64,000 nt of DNA from assembly GCF_002188465.1 (NCBI RefSeq), contig NZ_NINW01000025.1:181698-245697 (forward strand), in the 5' to 3' direction. Positions 16,901 to 24,084 of the stretch are shown in pieces. Both the position numbers and the translations under genes were made by a program. This DNA is from Pigmentiphaga sp. NML080357. Its GTDB lineage: Bacteria; Pseudomonadota; Gammaproteobacteria; Burkholderiales; Burkholderiaceae_B. Numbering within the stretch: the first letter of the stretch is position 1; each line of letters begins with the position of its first letter. The notes under the pieces are model-generated. The model saw only the letters and a program-made list of their open reading frames with translations. It was not told the DNA's origin and ran no database searches.

Positions 16901-17812
16901 TCAGCGCGCGAACAGTTCGCGCACGACGCCGCGCAGCCACGCCAGCCCGGGTTCCCGCGCGAAGCGCTCGTGCCAGAACTGCGAGACGTCGTAAGGCGGG
17001 AGCCGCAGCGGCGGTTCGTACATCTTGACACCCCAGGCGTCTTCGAACGTGGCGGCCAGGGTCCGCGGAATCGTCGCGATGTAGTCGGTCTGGGCGACGA
17101 TCCTGCCTATGGACAGGAAATGCCCGACGCGCAGCGCGATGGACGCTCCTACCGTCCTTGACGCGAGGATGCCTTCGAGAACGGGCGCATGTCCGGTGAT
17201 CGAGCCGGACGATACGACATGGCCGAGCTTGCGGAAATTGGCCATGGTCAGCCTTGCCCGGATCTCCGGGTGGTCGCGCCTCGCGATGCACGCATACCTG
17301 GCGGTGAACAGGCGGTCGGACTGCAGGCCTTCCGGGTCGAGCCGGAGATGGCCGATCGCCAGGTCCACGCTGCCGTCGGCCAGCGCTTCGCGCAGCGCCT
17401 TTCCCTGGATCTGGCTGGTCCGCAGGTGCACGCCGGGGGCCAGGGCGGAGACGCGATCGGCCAGTTCGGGCAGGAAGACCTGCTCGCTGATATCGGACAT
17501 CGCCAGGGTAAACACGCGCTGCTCGGCCTCGGGCACGAAGGGCGGCGTCTGCAGCGTCTGCCGGACGATGTCCAGGGCCTTGTGCAAGGACTCGCTCAAG
17601 CGATCGGCGAAGGGCGTGGGCAGCAGTCCATGAGGCTGCCTGACGAATAGCTGGTCGCCATAGGCGTGCCGCAGCCGCGTGAGCGCGCGGCTCATCGCCG
17701 GCTGGCTCAACCCCAGTTCCCGGCCCGCGACGGTGAGGTTGCGGCTGCCGTACACCGCCAGGAAAAGCTCCAGCAGGTTGAGGTCGACTTGATGGGAGAG
17801 TCGCTTGGGCAT
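16901..17812 (-). CDS. LysR-family transcriptional regulator
   Basis: Typical LysR-type regulator of 303 residues. The N-terminal winged helix-turn-helix is clear (LTVAGRELGLSQPAMSRALTR, followed by DQLFVRQPHGL), and the C-terminal two-lobed effector domain fills the rest. Its beginning, HQVDLNLLELFLAVY, places it in the NodD-like subgroup. It is transcribed divergently from the ThDP-enzyme gene, with 102 bases between start codons, the standard geometry for a LysR activator and its target. It very likely controls the 17.9-24.1 kb gene set. The effector would then be the substrate of those enzymes; this is inference. Confidence 0.92.
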   Translation of the reverse strand: MPKRLSHQVDLNLLELFLAVYGSRNLTVAGRELGLSQPAMSRALTRLRHAYGDQLFVRQPHGLLPTPFADRLSESLHKALDIVRQTLQTPPFVPEAEQRVFTLAMSDISEQVFLPELADRVSALAPGVHLRTSQIQGKALREALADGSVDLAIGHLRLDPEGLQSDRLFTARYACIARRDHPEIRARLTMANFRKLGHVVSSGSITGHAPVLEGILASRTVGASIALRVGHFLSIGRIVAQTDYIATIPRTLAATFEDAWGVKMYEPPLRLPPYDVSQFWHERFAREPGLAWLRGVVRELFAR

Positions 17813-17860
17813 GGAAAGAGATATACCTCTTGTGCATGTCAGACATCAGTTCATTTCATT

Positions 17861-17885
17861 TTACGGATTTCACGTCGATTCGTAA
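17861..17885 (+). promoter_or_regulatory. Candidate LysR binding site
   Basis: The dyad TTACG-N15-CGTAA lies in the divergent gap between the LysR gene and the ThDP-enzyme gene. LysR sites are commonly interrupted dyads of this size (often T-N11-A). Position supports the call; arm length is short. Confidence 0.4.
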
Positions 17886-17914
17886 GATGGGTCGCGTCGA
17901 TGTCAGGAGACCCC

Positions 17915-19630
17915 ATGCACAGCAGCGCCCATTACTTGCTCCAAGGTCTTGCCGACCTGGGCATTGATTACGTCTTTTCCAACCTGGGCACCGACCACGC
18001 CTCCATCATCGAGGAGCTCGCGCGCTGGCGCGAGCAGGGGCGGCCGCATCCGCGCTTCATGCTCTGCCCGCACGAAAACGTCGCCATCCACATGGCGGCG
18101 GGCTACGCCGCGATGACCGGCCAGGGGCAGGCAGTCATGGTCCACGTGGACGCTGGCACGGCCAATGCCGCCATGGGCATGCACAATATGTTCCGTTCGC
18201 GCCTGCCTGTCATGCTGATGGCCGGCCGCGCGCCCTATACCGTGCACGGCGAGCTGCCCGGATCGCGCGACAACTACGTGCATTTCGTGCAGGATCCCTT
18301 CGACATCGCCAGCCTGGTACGCCCTTACGTGAAATGGGAGTACACCCTGTCGACCGGCATCAACGCGCGCGAAGTGGTCAGGCGCGGGCATTCGGTCATG
18401 CAGAGCGATCCGCCGGGGCCGGTCTACCTGACCCTGCCGCGAGAAGCCCTGACCGAGGAGTGGGAAGAAGCGCGCGTACGCGGATTCGGCGAGGACAAGT
18501 ACGGTGCCGTCCGCGCGGGCGGCACCGATGATGAGCGGGCCGGCGAAATCGCCGACGCCCTGCTGCGGGCCGAATGGCCGATGGCCGTCACGGCCTACCT
18601 GGGCCGCAAGGCCGAAGCGGTGGAAGCGCTGGAAGAACTCGCCCTGTTGTGCGGCATACGGGTGTACGAGTTCGCGCCGAGTTTTCTCGGCATGTCGCGG
18701 GATTCGCCGTGCTTCGGCGGCTTTGACCCGGGGGCGGCGCAGGCCGACGCCGACCTGGGGCTGCTGCTCGATGTGGACGTGCCGTGGCTGCCGAAGTATG
18801 CCGCGCAGCGGCCGGACATCCGATGGCTGCACATCGACGTCGATCCGATCAAGAAGGATTTTCCGATGTGGGGATTCGCCACGGACATGCGCGTCCAGGC
18901 CGACTGCGCCACGGTCCTGCGGCAGGTGATCTCCCTGGTCAAGGAACGGGCGGACCAGGCCTTCCATGACCGGGTGCGCCGCCGCCTGGCGCAGTACGAG
19001 GCGCAGGCCCGCACGCGCGCCGATGCGCAGGCCCGGGCCGCGGCCAAGCGCGGAACCCGCGGTGCGATCTCGCCGGCCTATCTGTGCGCGCAACTCAGCG
19101 CGGGCATTTCGCAGGACGACGTCGTCATCAACGAAGCCATCCGCAACGCGCCGGCCGTGCTGGGGCACATTCGCCGTACCCGGCCCCTTTCCCTGCTGGG
19201 CACGGCGGGCGGCGGGCTGGGCTACAGCGGCGGCATGGCCCTGGGGGTCAAGCTCGCGCGGCCCGGGGCGCGCGTCATCCAGGTCGTGGGCGACGGGGGC
19301 TTTCATTTCGGCACGCCGACCTCGGTGTACGACGTCGCCCAGCGCTACCGGCTGCCGATTTTCACCGTGGTCCTGGATAACGGCGGCTGGCAGGCGGTCA
19401 AGGAAGCCGTGCTGCGGGTTCACCCGGACGGCGCCGCCGCCGGCAGCAACGAATTCCATGCGCGCCTGGAAGGCGAGTCGCGCCGTTTCGACATGATCGC
19501 CCAGGCCTTCGGCGCCCACGGCGAGCGCGTCGAGGACCCCGACGAGGTGCCCGCGGCCATCGCCCGCTGCCTGCGCGCCGTCGACGAGGGCAGGGCCGCG
19601 GTCCTGCACGCGTGCATCGGCGGCATATAG
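17915..19630 (+). CDS. Thiamine diphosphate-dependent enzyme, 2-oxoacid decarboxylase/acetolactate synthase type
   Basis: Soluble ThDP enzyme of 571 residues. The catalytic glutamate is E54 in CPHENVAIHMAAGYA. The cofactor-binding motif begins GDGGFHFG near residue 465 and ends with LDNGGW about 28 residues on, as in the family. The three-domain plan of acetolactate synthase, benzoylformate decarboxylase and oxalyl-CoA decarboxylase fits. Sequence alone does not tell which 2-oxoacid is used. Its neighbours, an enolase-superfamily enzyme and an FMN 2-hydroxyacid dehydrogenase, reproduce the mandelate set, so a benzoylformate-decarboxylase-like role is plausible. The start at 17915 has AGGAG five bases upstream; an ATG at 17900 is less well placed. 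Confidence 0.88.
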   Translation: MHSSAHYLLQGLADLGIDYVFSNLGTDHASIIEELARWREQGRPHPRFMLCPHENVAIHMAAGYAAMTGQGQAVMVHVDAGTANAAMGMHNMFRSRLPVMLMAGRAPYTVHGELPGSRDNYVHFVQDPFDIASLVRPYVKWEYTLSTGINAREVVRRGHSVMQSDPPGPVYLTLPREALTEEWEEARVRGFGEDKYGAVRAGGTDDERAGEIADALLRAEWPMAVTAYLGRKAEAVEALEELALLCGIRVYEFAPSFLGMSRDSPCFGGFDPGAAQADADLGLLLDVDVPWLPKYAAQRPDIRWLHIDVDPIKKDFPMWGFATDMRVQADCATVLRQVISLVKERADQAFHDRVRRRLAQYEAQARTRADAQARAAAKRGTRGAISPAYLCAQLSAGISQDDVVINEAIRNAPAVLGHIRRTRPLSLLGTAGGGLGYSGGMALGVKLARPGARVIQVVGDGGFHFGTPTSVYDVAQRYRLPIFTVVLDNGGWQAVKEAVLRVHPDGAAAGSNEFHARLEGESRRFDMIAQAFGAHGERVEDPDEVPAAIARCLRAVDEGRAAVLHACIGGI

Positions 19631-19722
19631 CGGCCCTACGCAGGCGCCGGATCGCGCCCGCGAGAAGGCGCGCACGGCGATGCCAACAAAGAAGGACTAC
19701 GAGTCCCGAGGAGGAAGACAGC

Positions 19723-20700
19723 ATGCAAGTACGTCGCATCTTCAGAATGGCGGCAATGGCGTTCGTCCTGGCGCAGGCGGTGCCGCTCGCGGCCGCCCAG
19801 GCCGCGGAAGACCAGTATCCGGCCCGCCCCATCACCATCGTCGTGGGCTACGCGGCGGGAGGCGGCAACGATATCCTGGCGCGCATCGTGGCCGAGGAAA
19901 TGTCCAAGGGACTCAAGCAACCCGTCATCGTGGAAAACCGGCCCGGGGTCGCTTCCATCGTGGGGGCGGGATACGTGGCCAAGGCCAAGCCTGATGGCTA
20001 CACCCTGTTCTGGGGCGCAAGCGGCCCGATATCGTTCAATCCGGCGCTTTACGCCAAGCTGCCCTACAAGGTCGAGGATTTCACGCCGGTGACCCTGACC
20101 GCCACGTTTCCTCTGGTGCTGGTGGCCGACGCCTCGCTGCCGATCAGGACGGTGGCGGATCTGGTGGCCTATTCCAAGCAGCATCCGGACAAGGCCAACT
20201 ACGGCTCGAGCGCCGCGTCGTTCCAGCTCGTCACCGAGCTGTTCAACGGCAAGACCGGCGCGCGCTTCGCGCATATTCCATACAAGGGCAGCAACGAGTC
20301 GATACAGGCGGTCATGGCCGGCAACGTCACCATGGCCATCACCGATCCCACGCCGGCCACGATAGGACTGCAGAGCAAGCGGATCCGCGCGCTGGCGGTG
20401 ACCTCCTCGCGGCGTACCGAATTGCTGCCCGAGGTGCCGACCCTGAAGGAATCCGGCATCGACCTGGACGTCGAGCTGTGGAGCGGGCTGCTGGCGCCGG
20501 CCGGCACCCCGGCGTCCGTCGTCCAGGCCTTGCAGAAGGAAGTGGCGCGGGTCGTGGCGTTGCCGGAAGTCAGAAAGAAGATGGCGGCGCTGGGATGCCT
20601 CGCCAAGGCCAGTTCGCCCGAGGAGTTCCAGCGCCTCATCCAGTCGGAAGTGCCGTTCTGGACCAAGGTCGCGCGCGAAAACAACATCAAGATGGACTAG
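19723..20700 (+). CDS. Bug-family (TctC) periplasmic solute-binding protein
   Basis: Receptor of 325 residues with a signal peptide (about residues 1-27, cut near AAQAA), the YPARPITIVVGYAAGGGND opening and the VENRPG turn. The region before it holds a strong purine-rich ribosome site (GAGGAGGAAG). It lies between the ThDP enzyme and the enolase-superfamily gene in the same direction, with 92 and 17 bases of spacing, so it is probably in their operon. Being embedded there suggests it captures their substrate in the periplasm. No membrane subunits are encoded beside it. Confidence 0.92.
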   Translation: MQVRRIFRMAAMAFVLAQAVPLAAAQAAEDQYPARPITIVVGYAAGGGNDILARIVAEEMSKGLKQPVIVENRPGVASIVGAGYVAKAKPDGYTLFWGASGPISFNPALYAKLPYKVEDFTPVTLTATFPLVLVADASLPIRTVADLVAYSKQHPDKANYGSSAASFQLVTELFNGKTGARFAHIPYKGSNESIQAVMAGNVTMAITDPTPATIGLQSKRIRALAVTSSRRTELLPEVPTLKESGIDLDVELWSGLLAPAGTPASVVQALQKEVARVVALPEVRKKMAALGCLAKASSPEEFQRLIQSEVPFWTKVARENNIKMD

Positions 20701-20717
20701 CGGCCCGGAGAAAGACC

Positions 20718-21848
20718 ATGCAGATCACGCGTATCGCGGCCGTGCCGGTCAAGATGCCGGTCCAGGTCGACATCGCGGGGACGGGCGGCGTCGAGCAGAC
20801 CATCCGGGCGTGCCTGGTGCGGGTCGAGACCTCGGCCGGGCTATGCGGCCACGGGCTGACTTCCATTACCGACGAGAAGGTCGTCGCCGCCGCGGTGAAC
20901 GACGTGGCGGGGCCGGCCCTGGTCGGCGAAGATCCGATGAACCATGAGGCGCTGTGGGACCGGCTCTATTGGCTGCTCTGCCCGCGGGGCCAGACAGGTT
21001 ACGCCTCGCACGCCATTGCCGCGCTGGACATCGCGTTCTGGGACATCAAGGGGAAGGCGCTGGGGCAGCCGGTCTGGCGGCTGCTGGGCGGCGCGCGCGC
21101 CCGGGTGCCCGTCTACGCGACGTTCGGTTTCGATTTCCTGGACCGGGGGATGCTCGCGCAAGCGGCTGCCGTCCTGAGCGGTCAAGGCTATCGCCACCTG
21201 AAGATGGTGGTCGGACACCAGGCGCTGCAGCGGCGGGACCGGGGCGGCCCGTCCCTGGACGAAATCATCGCCGAGGACGAGCGGCGCGTGCGCGCCGTCC
21301 GCGAGGCGGTGGGCGACGCCGCCGAGATCTATATCGATGCCAACTGCAGCCTCGATGCGTTCCATGCCCAGAGACTGGCCTCGAGGTTGTCGGATTGCCG
21401 CATCGCCTTCTTCGAAGAGCCGGTCACGCACAACGACATTCCGGCCATGGCCGACCTGCGGCAGCGGTGCGGGATCGCCGTGGCCGCCGGGCAGAACGAA
21501 GGCCTGGCGTTCCGCTTTCGAGACATGCTGGTCCATCGCGCCGTGGATTTCATCCAGCCCAACGTGGTGATCGGCGGAGGCTATACCCAATGCGTCCGCA
21601 TCGCGGGGCTCGCCAGCGCCTTCAATGTCCCCATTACCAACGGCGGCGCTTTCCCGCTGCACAACATGCACTTGCATGCCGGCCTCGCCAACGGCGGGAA
21701 GGTCGAATGGCACCTGCCGACCGTGGCGCTGATGCACAGGCTCTTCGACGGGTTTCCCGAGCCCTCGGCCGGATGGCTGGACCTGCCGCAGGCGCCGGGC
21801 CTGGGCTTCGAGCCGAACGGGGAAACGCAGGAGCGGTTTCGCGGCTGA
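20718..21848 (+). CDS. Enolase-superfamily protein, mandelate racemase/muconate lactonising type
   Basis: Cytoplasmic protein of 376 residues with the enolase-superfamily capping domain (to about 125) and modified TIM barrel. Members abstract the proton next to a carboxylate with a divalent metal. Ligand candidates D208 (YIDANC) and E233 (FFEEP) are clear. Two things are unusual: the KxK catalytic motif reads K162-M-V164, lacking the second lysine, and the third ligand position reads GQN (Q259) where GEN is common. A histidine-rich segment near 315-320 (PLHNMHLH) may supply the other base. So it may be a dehydratase or an epimerase acting by one-base chemistry rather than a true racemase. It sits between two Bug genes and upstream of an FMN 2-hydroxyacid dehydrogenase. 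Confidence 0.85.
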   Translation: MQITRIAAVPVKMPVQVDIAGTGGVEQTIRACLVRVETSAGLCGHGLTSITDEKVVAAAVNDVAGPALVGEDPMNHEALWDRLYWLLCPRGQTGYASHAIAALDIAFWDIKGKALGQPVWRLLGGARARVPVYATFGFDFLDRGMLAQAAAVLSGQGYRHLKMVVGHQALQRRDRGGPSLDEIIAEDERRVRAVREAVGDAAEIYIDANCSLDAFHAQRLASRLSDCRIAFFEEPVTHNDIPAMADLRQRCGIAVAAGQNEGLAFRFRDMLVHRAVDFIQPNVVIGGGYTQCVRIAGLASAFNVPITNGGAFPLHNMHLHAGLANGGKVEWHLPTVALMHRLFDGFPEPSAGWLDLPQAPGLGFEPNGETQERFRG

Positions 21849-21898
21849 GCGAGGCCGCGCGACCGGCAATGAATGCTTCACGCGCACGAGGAGGCGAT

Positions 21899-22876
21899 AT
21901 GAGGCTTGCCTGTTTGATGTTGGGAAGCGCGGCCCTGTCCATGGCCGCGGCACCACCGGCCGGCGCGCAGGATGCCTGGACCACGCAGCCGATCAGGCTG
22001 GTCGTCCCGGCCTCGGCCGGAGGGTCCATGGATCAGATGGTCCGGCCCCTTGCCGCGGTGATGAGCCGGCTGTCGGGCCAGACTTTCATCGTCGACAATC
22101 GCAGCGGCGGGGCGGGCGTGCTGGCGCGGGAGTTCGTGGCCGGCGCGCCGCCGGACGGCACGGTGTTCCTGCTCGGCAGTGTCCATGAATTGACTCGCCT
22201 GGCGCTGACGCCCAATCTTCCCCATCCGCTGACCGGCCCGGATTTCGTCCCCATGGCGAAAATCGCCACGATGCCCAACCTCGTCGTCGTCAAGGCCGGA
22301 GGCGGCCTGGACGACATTGCGGAGCTCGTCGCCAAGGGCAAGCAGGGTTCCAAGGGCATCAGCTACGGCGTAGGCAGCATCGGCAACCTGCAGCACCTGG
22401 CCGGCATCACGTTCGCGCAAAGCGCCGGCGCCCATATGGTGGCCATCCCCTACAAGGGCAGCGCGCCGGCGCTCAAGGACCTGGCGGGCGGCCAGATCGA
22501 CGTGCTGTTCGATACCATGCCCGCCGCCTCGACCTTCGTCCGCGAAGGCCGGCTGCGCGCGCTAGCCGTGACGTCGGCCAGTCGCTCGCCCTTGTTTCCC
22601 GACGTGCCGACCCTCAAGGAGCTTGGCTTCCCGCGCATGGTCCTGGGAACCTGGTATGGCGTGTTCGCGCCGTCCAAGCTGCCGCGGGACATCGCCGACG
22701 CCGTCATGGACCTGCTCAACCGAGCGTTGATGGACCCCGAGATCCAGCGCATGTGGCCGGAATGGGGAAGCGAGAAGCCGACTCGGCAATCCCGGGCGGA
22801 GTTCGCGGAATTCGTCCGGGACGAGGCCCGGCGCTGGCAGGACGCGGTGAGCCAGAGCGGTATCAAGGTGGAATAG
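21899..22876 (+). CDS. Bug-family (TctC) periplasmic solute-binding protein
   Basis: Third receptor of the cluster, 325 residues. A signal peptide covers about residues 1-22 (cut after AGAQ). The opening WTTQPIRLVVPASAGGSMD differs slightly from the others but keeps the family GG turn, and VDNRSGGAGV and PYKGSAPALKDL follow. AGGAGG lies seven bases before the ATG at 21899, which decides the start over an in-frame ATG ten codons upstream. The FMN dehydrogenase starts 14 bases after its stop, so the genes are co-transcribed. Having three different receptors in one cluster suggests related but distinct ligands. Confidence 0.91.
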   Translation: MRLACLMLGSAALSMAAAPPAGAQDAWTTQPIRLVVPASAGGSMDQMVRPLAAVMSRLSGQTFIVDNRSGGAGVLAREFVAGAPPDGTVFLLGSVHELTRLALTPNLPHPLTGPDFVPMAKIATMPNLVVVKAGGGLDDIAELVAKGKQGSKGISYGVGSIGNLQHLAGITFAQSAGAHMVAIPYKGSAPALKDLAGGQIDVLFDTMPAASTFVREGRLRALAVTSASRSPLFPDVPTLKELGFPRMVLGTWYGVFAPSKLPRDIADAVMDLLNRALMDPEIQRMWPEWGSEKPTRQSRAEFAEFVRDEARRWQDAVSQSGIKVE

Positions 22877-22890
22877 GAAACGCGCCGTCC

Positions 22891-24084
22891 ATGCTTGCAC
22901 TGGCCGATTTCGAACGCGCCGCCAGAAGAAGGCTGCCTCGCTGCATTTTCGGTTTTGCCGCGCATGGCTCTGAAGACGAGCGGTCCCTGCGCGCCAATGA
23001 CGAGGCGCTGGCCGAGATGGGGCTGGTCCCGCGCGTGCTGGTCGACGTGGCGTCGAGATCCACGAGCTGCGACTTGTGGGGACGCACATACAGCGCGCCG
23101 TTCGGCATCGCGCCCATGGGCGGCGCCGCACTGTTCGCCTATCGGGCCGACCAGGCGCTGGCGCAGGCTGCCGCCGCCGAGAGCGTGCCGTTCGTCCTGA
23201 GCGCGGCCTCGTCCGTTCCGCTGGAAGAGATCGCGCGGCGGGCACCGCATGCGTGGTACCAGGCCTATCTCGCCGGCGATCGCGGCCGCATCGAGGCGTT
23301 GTTGCATCGCCTCGAGCGCGCCGGCATCGGCACCCTGGTCGTGACCGGCGACGTCCCCGTGGCCGCCAATCGCGAGAACGACCTGCGCCTGGGGTTCGGC
23401 ATTCCGGTCAGCGTGCGTCCCCGGTTGCTGGCCGACGTCCTGGCCCATCCGCGGTGGCTGGCAAGTGTCGCGCTGCGAACTGTGTTGCGGGACGGCGTCC
23501 CGTACTTCGAGAATTTCGGCGCCCAGCGCGGCGGCCCCATCATCGACGCGCCGGGCCCGCAGCTGCGTGCCGGCCGGGATCGCTTCACCTGGGAGCACTT
23601 CCGATTCATCAGGGACCGCTGGAGGGGCAGGCTCGTGCTCAAGGGGGTCCTGCATGAAACGGATGCCAGGATGGCGCTGGATGCCGGCGCCGATGGGCTC
23701 ATCCTCTCGAACCACGGGGGCAGGCAGCTCGACGGCGCCGTCTCGCCTTTGCGCGTGTTGCCACGCCTTGCCGCGCTGCGCGGGCAGGCCAGGCTGATCG
23801 TGGACGGGGGATTCCGGCGCGGCACCGACGTCATCAAGGCGCTGGCGCTGGGGGCCGATTTCGTGCTGGTCGGCCGTCCCTTCCTGTATGCCGCCGCGGT
23901 CGGCGCCCAGGCCGGCGTGCAGGCCGCGATCGGACTCCTGCGGCAGGAGATCGACCGCGACATGGCGCTGCTTGGCGTGACCGCCGTCTCCGGCATCGAC
24001 GCCTCCCTGCTTTCCCCCGCAGAAAAACCGGAACCGCTCCGCGGCCTCGCGCCCCTTATGGGTCACGGCGGCAGCGGCCGATAG
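22891..24084 (+). CDS. FMN-dependent 2-hydroxyacid dehydrogenase/oxidase (lactate/mandelate dehydrogenase type)
   Basis: Flavoprotein of 397 residues in the family of L-lactate dehydrogenase LldD, glycolate oxidase and (S)-mandelate dehydrogenase, oxidising a 2-hydroxyacid to the 2-oxoacid. The catalytic histidine and substrate arginine are in SNHGGRQLDG; the phosphate-binding glycines of FMN are in VDGGFRRGTDV and LVGRPFLY; and VPVAANRENDLRLGF corresponds to the loop that in mandelate dehydrogenase contacts the membrane. Its product would be the kind of acid the ThDP enzyme at 17.9 kb uses. The last 22 bases overlap the 3' end of fdsA on the other strand. Substrate is not determined by sequence. 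Confidence 0.9.
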   Translation: MLALADFERAARRRLPRCIFGFAAHGSEDERSLRANDEALAEMGLVPRVLVDVASRSTSCDLWGRTYSAPFGIAPMGGAALFAYRADQALAQAAAAESVPFVLSAASSVPLEEIARRAPHAWYQAYLAGDRGRIEALLHRLERAGIGTLVVTGDVPVAANRENDLRLGFGIPVSVRPRLLADVLAHPRWLASVALRTVLRDGVPYFENFGAQRGGPIIDAPGPQLRAGRDRFTWEHFRFIRDRWRGRLVLKGVLHETDARMALDAGADGLILSNHGGRQLDGAVSPLRVLPRLAALRGQARLIVDGGFRRGTDVIKALALGADFVLVGRPFLYAAAVGAQAGVQAAIGLLRQEIDRDMALLGVTAVSGIDASLLSPAEKPEPLRGLAPLMGHGGSGR

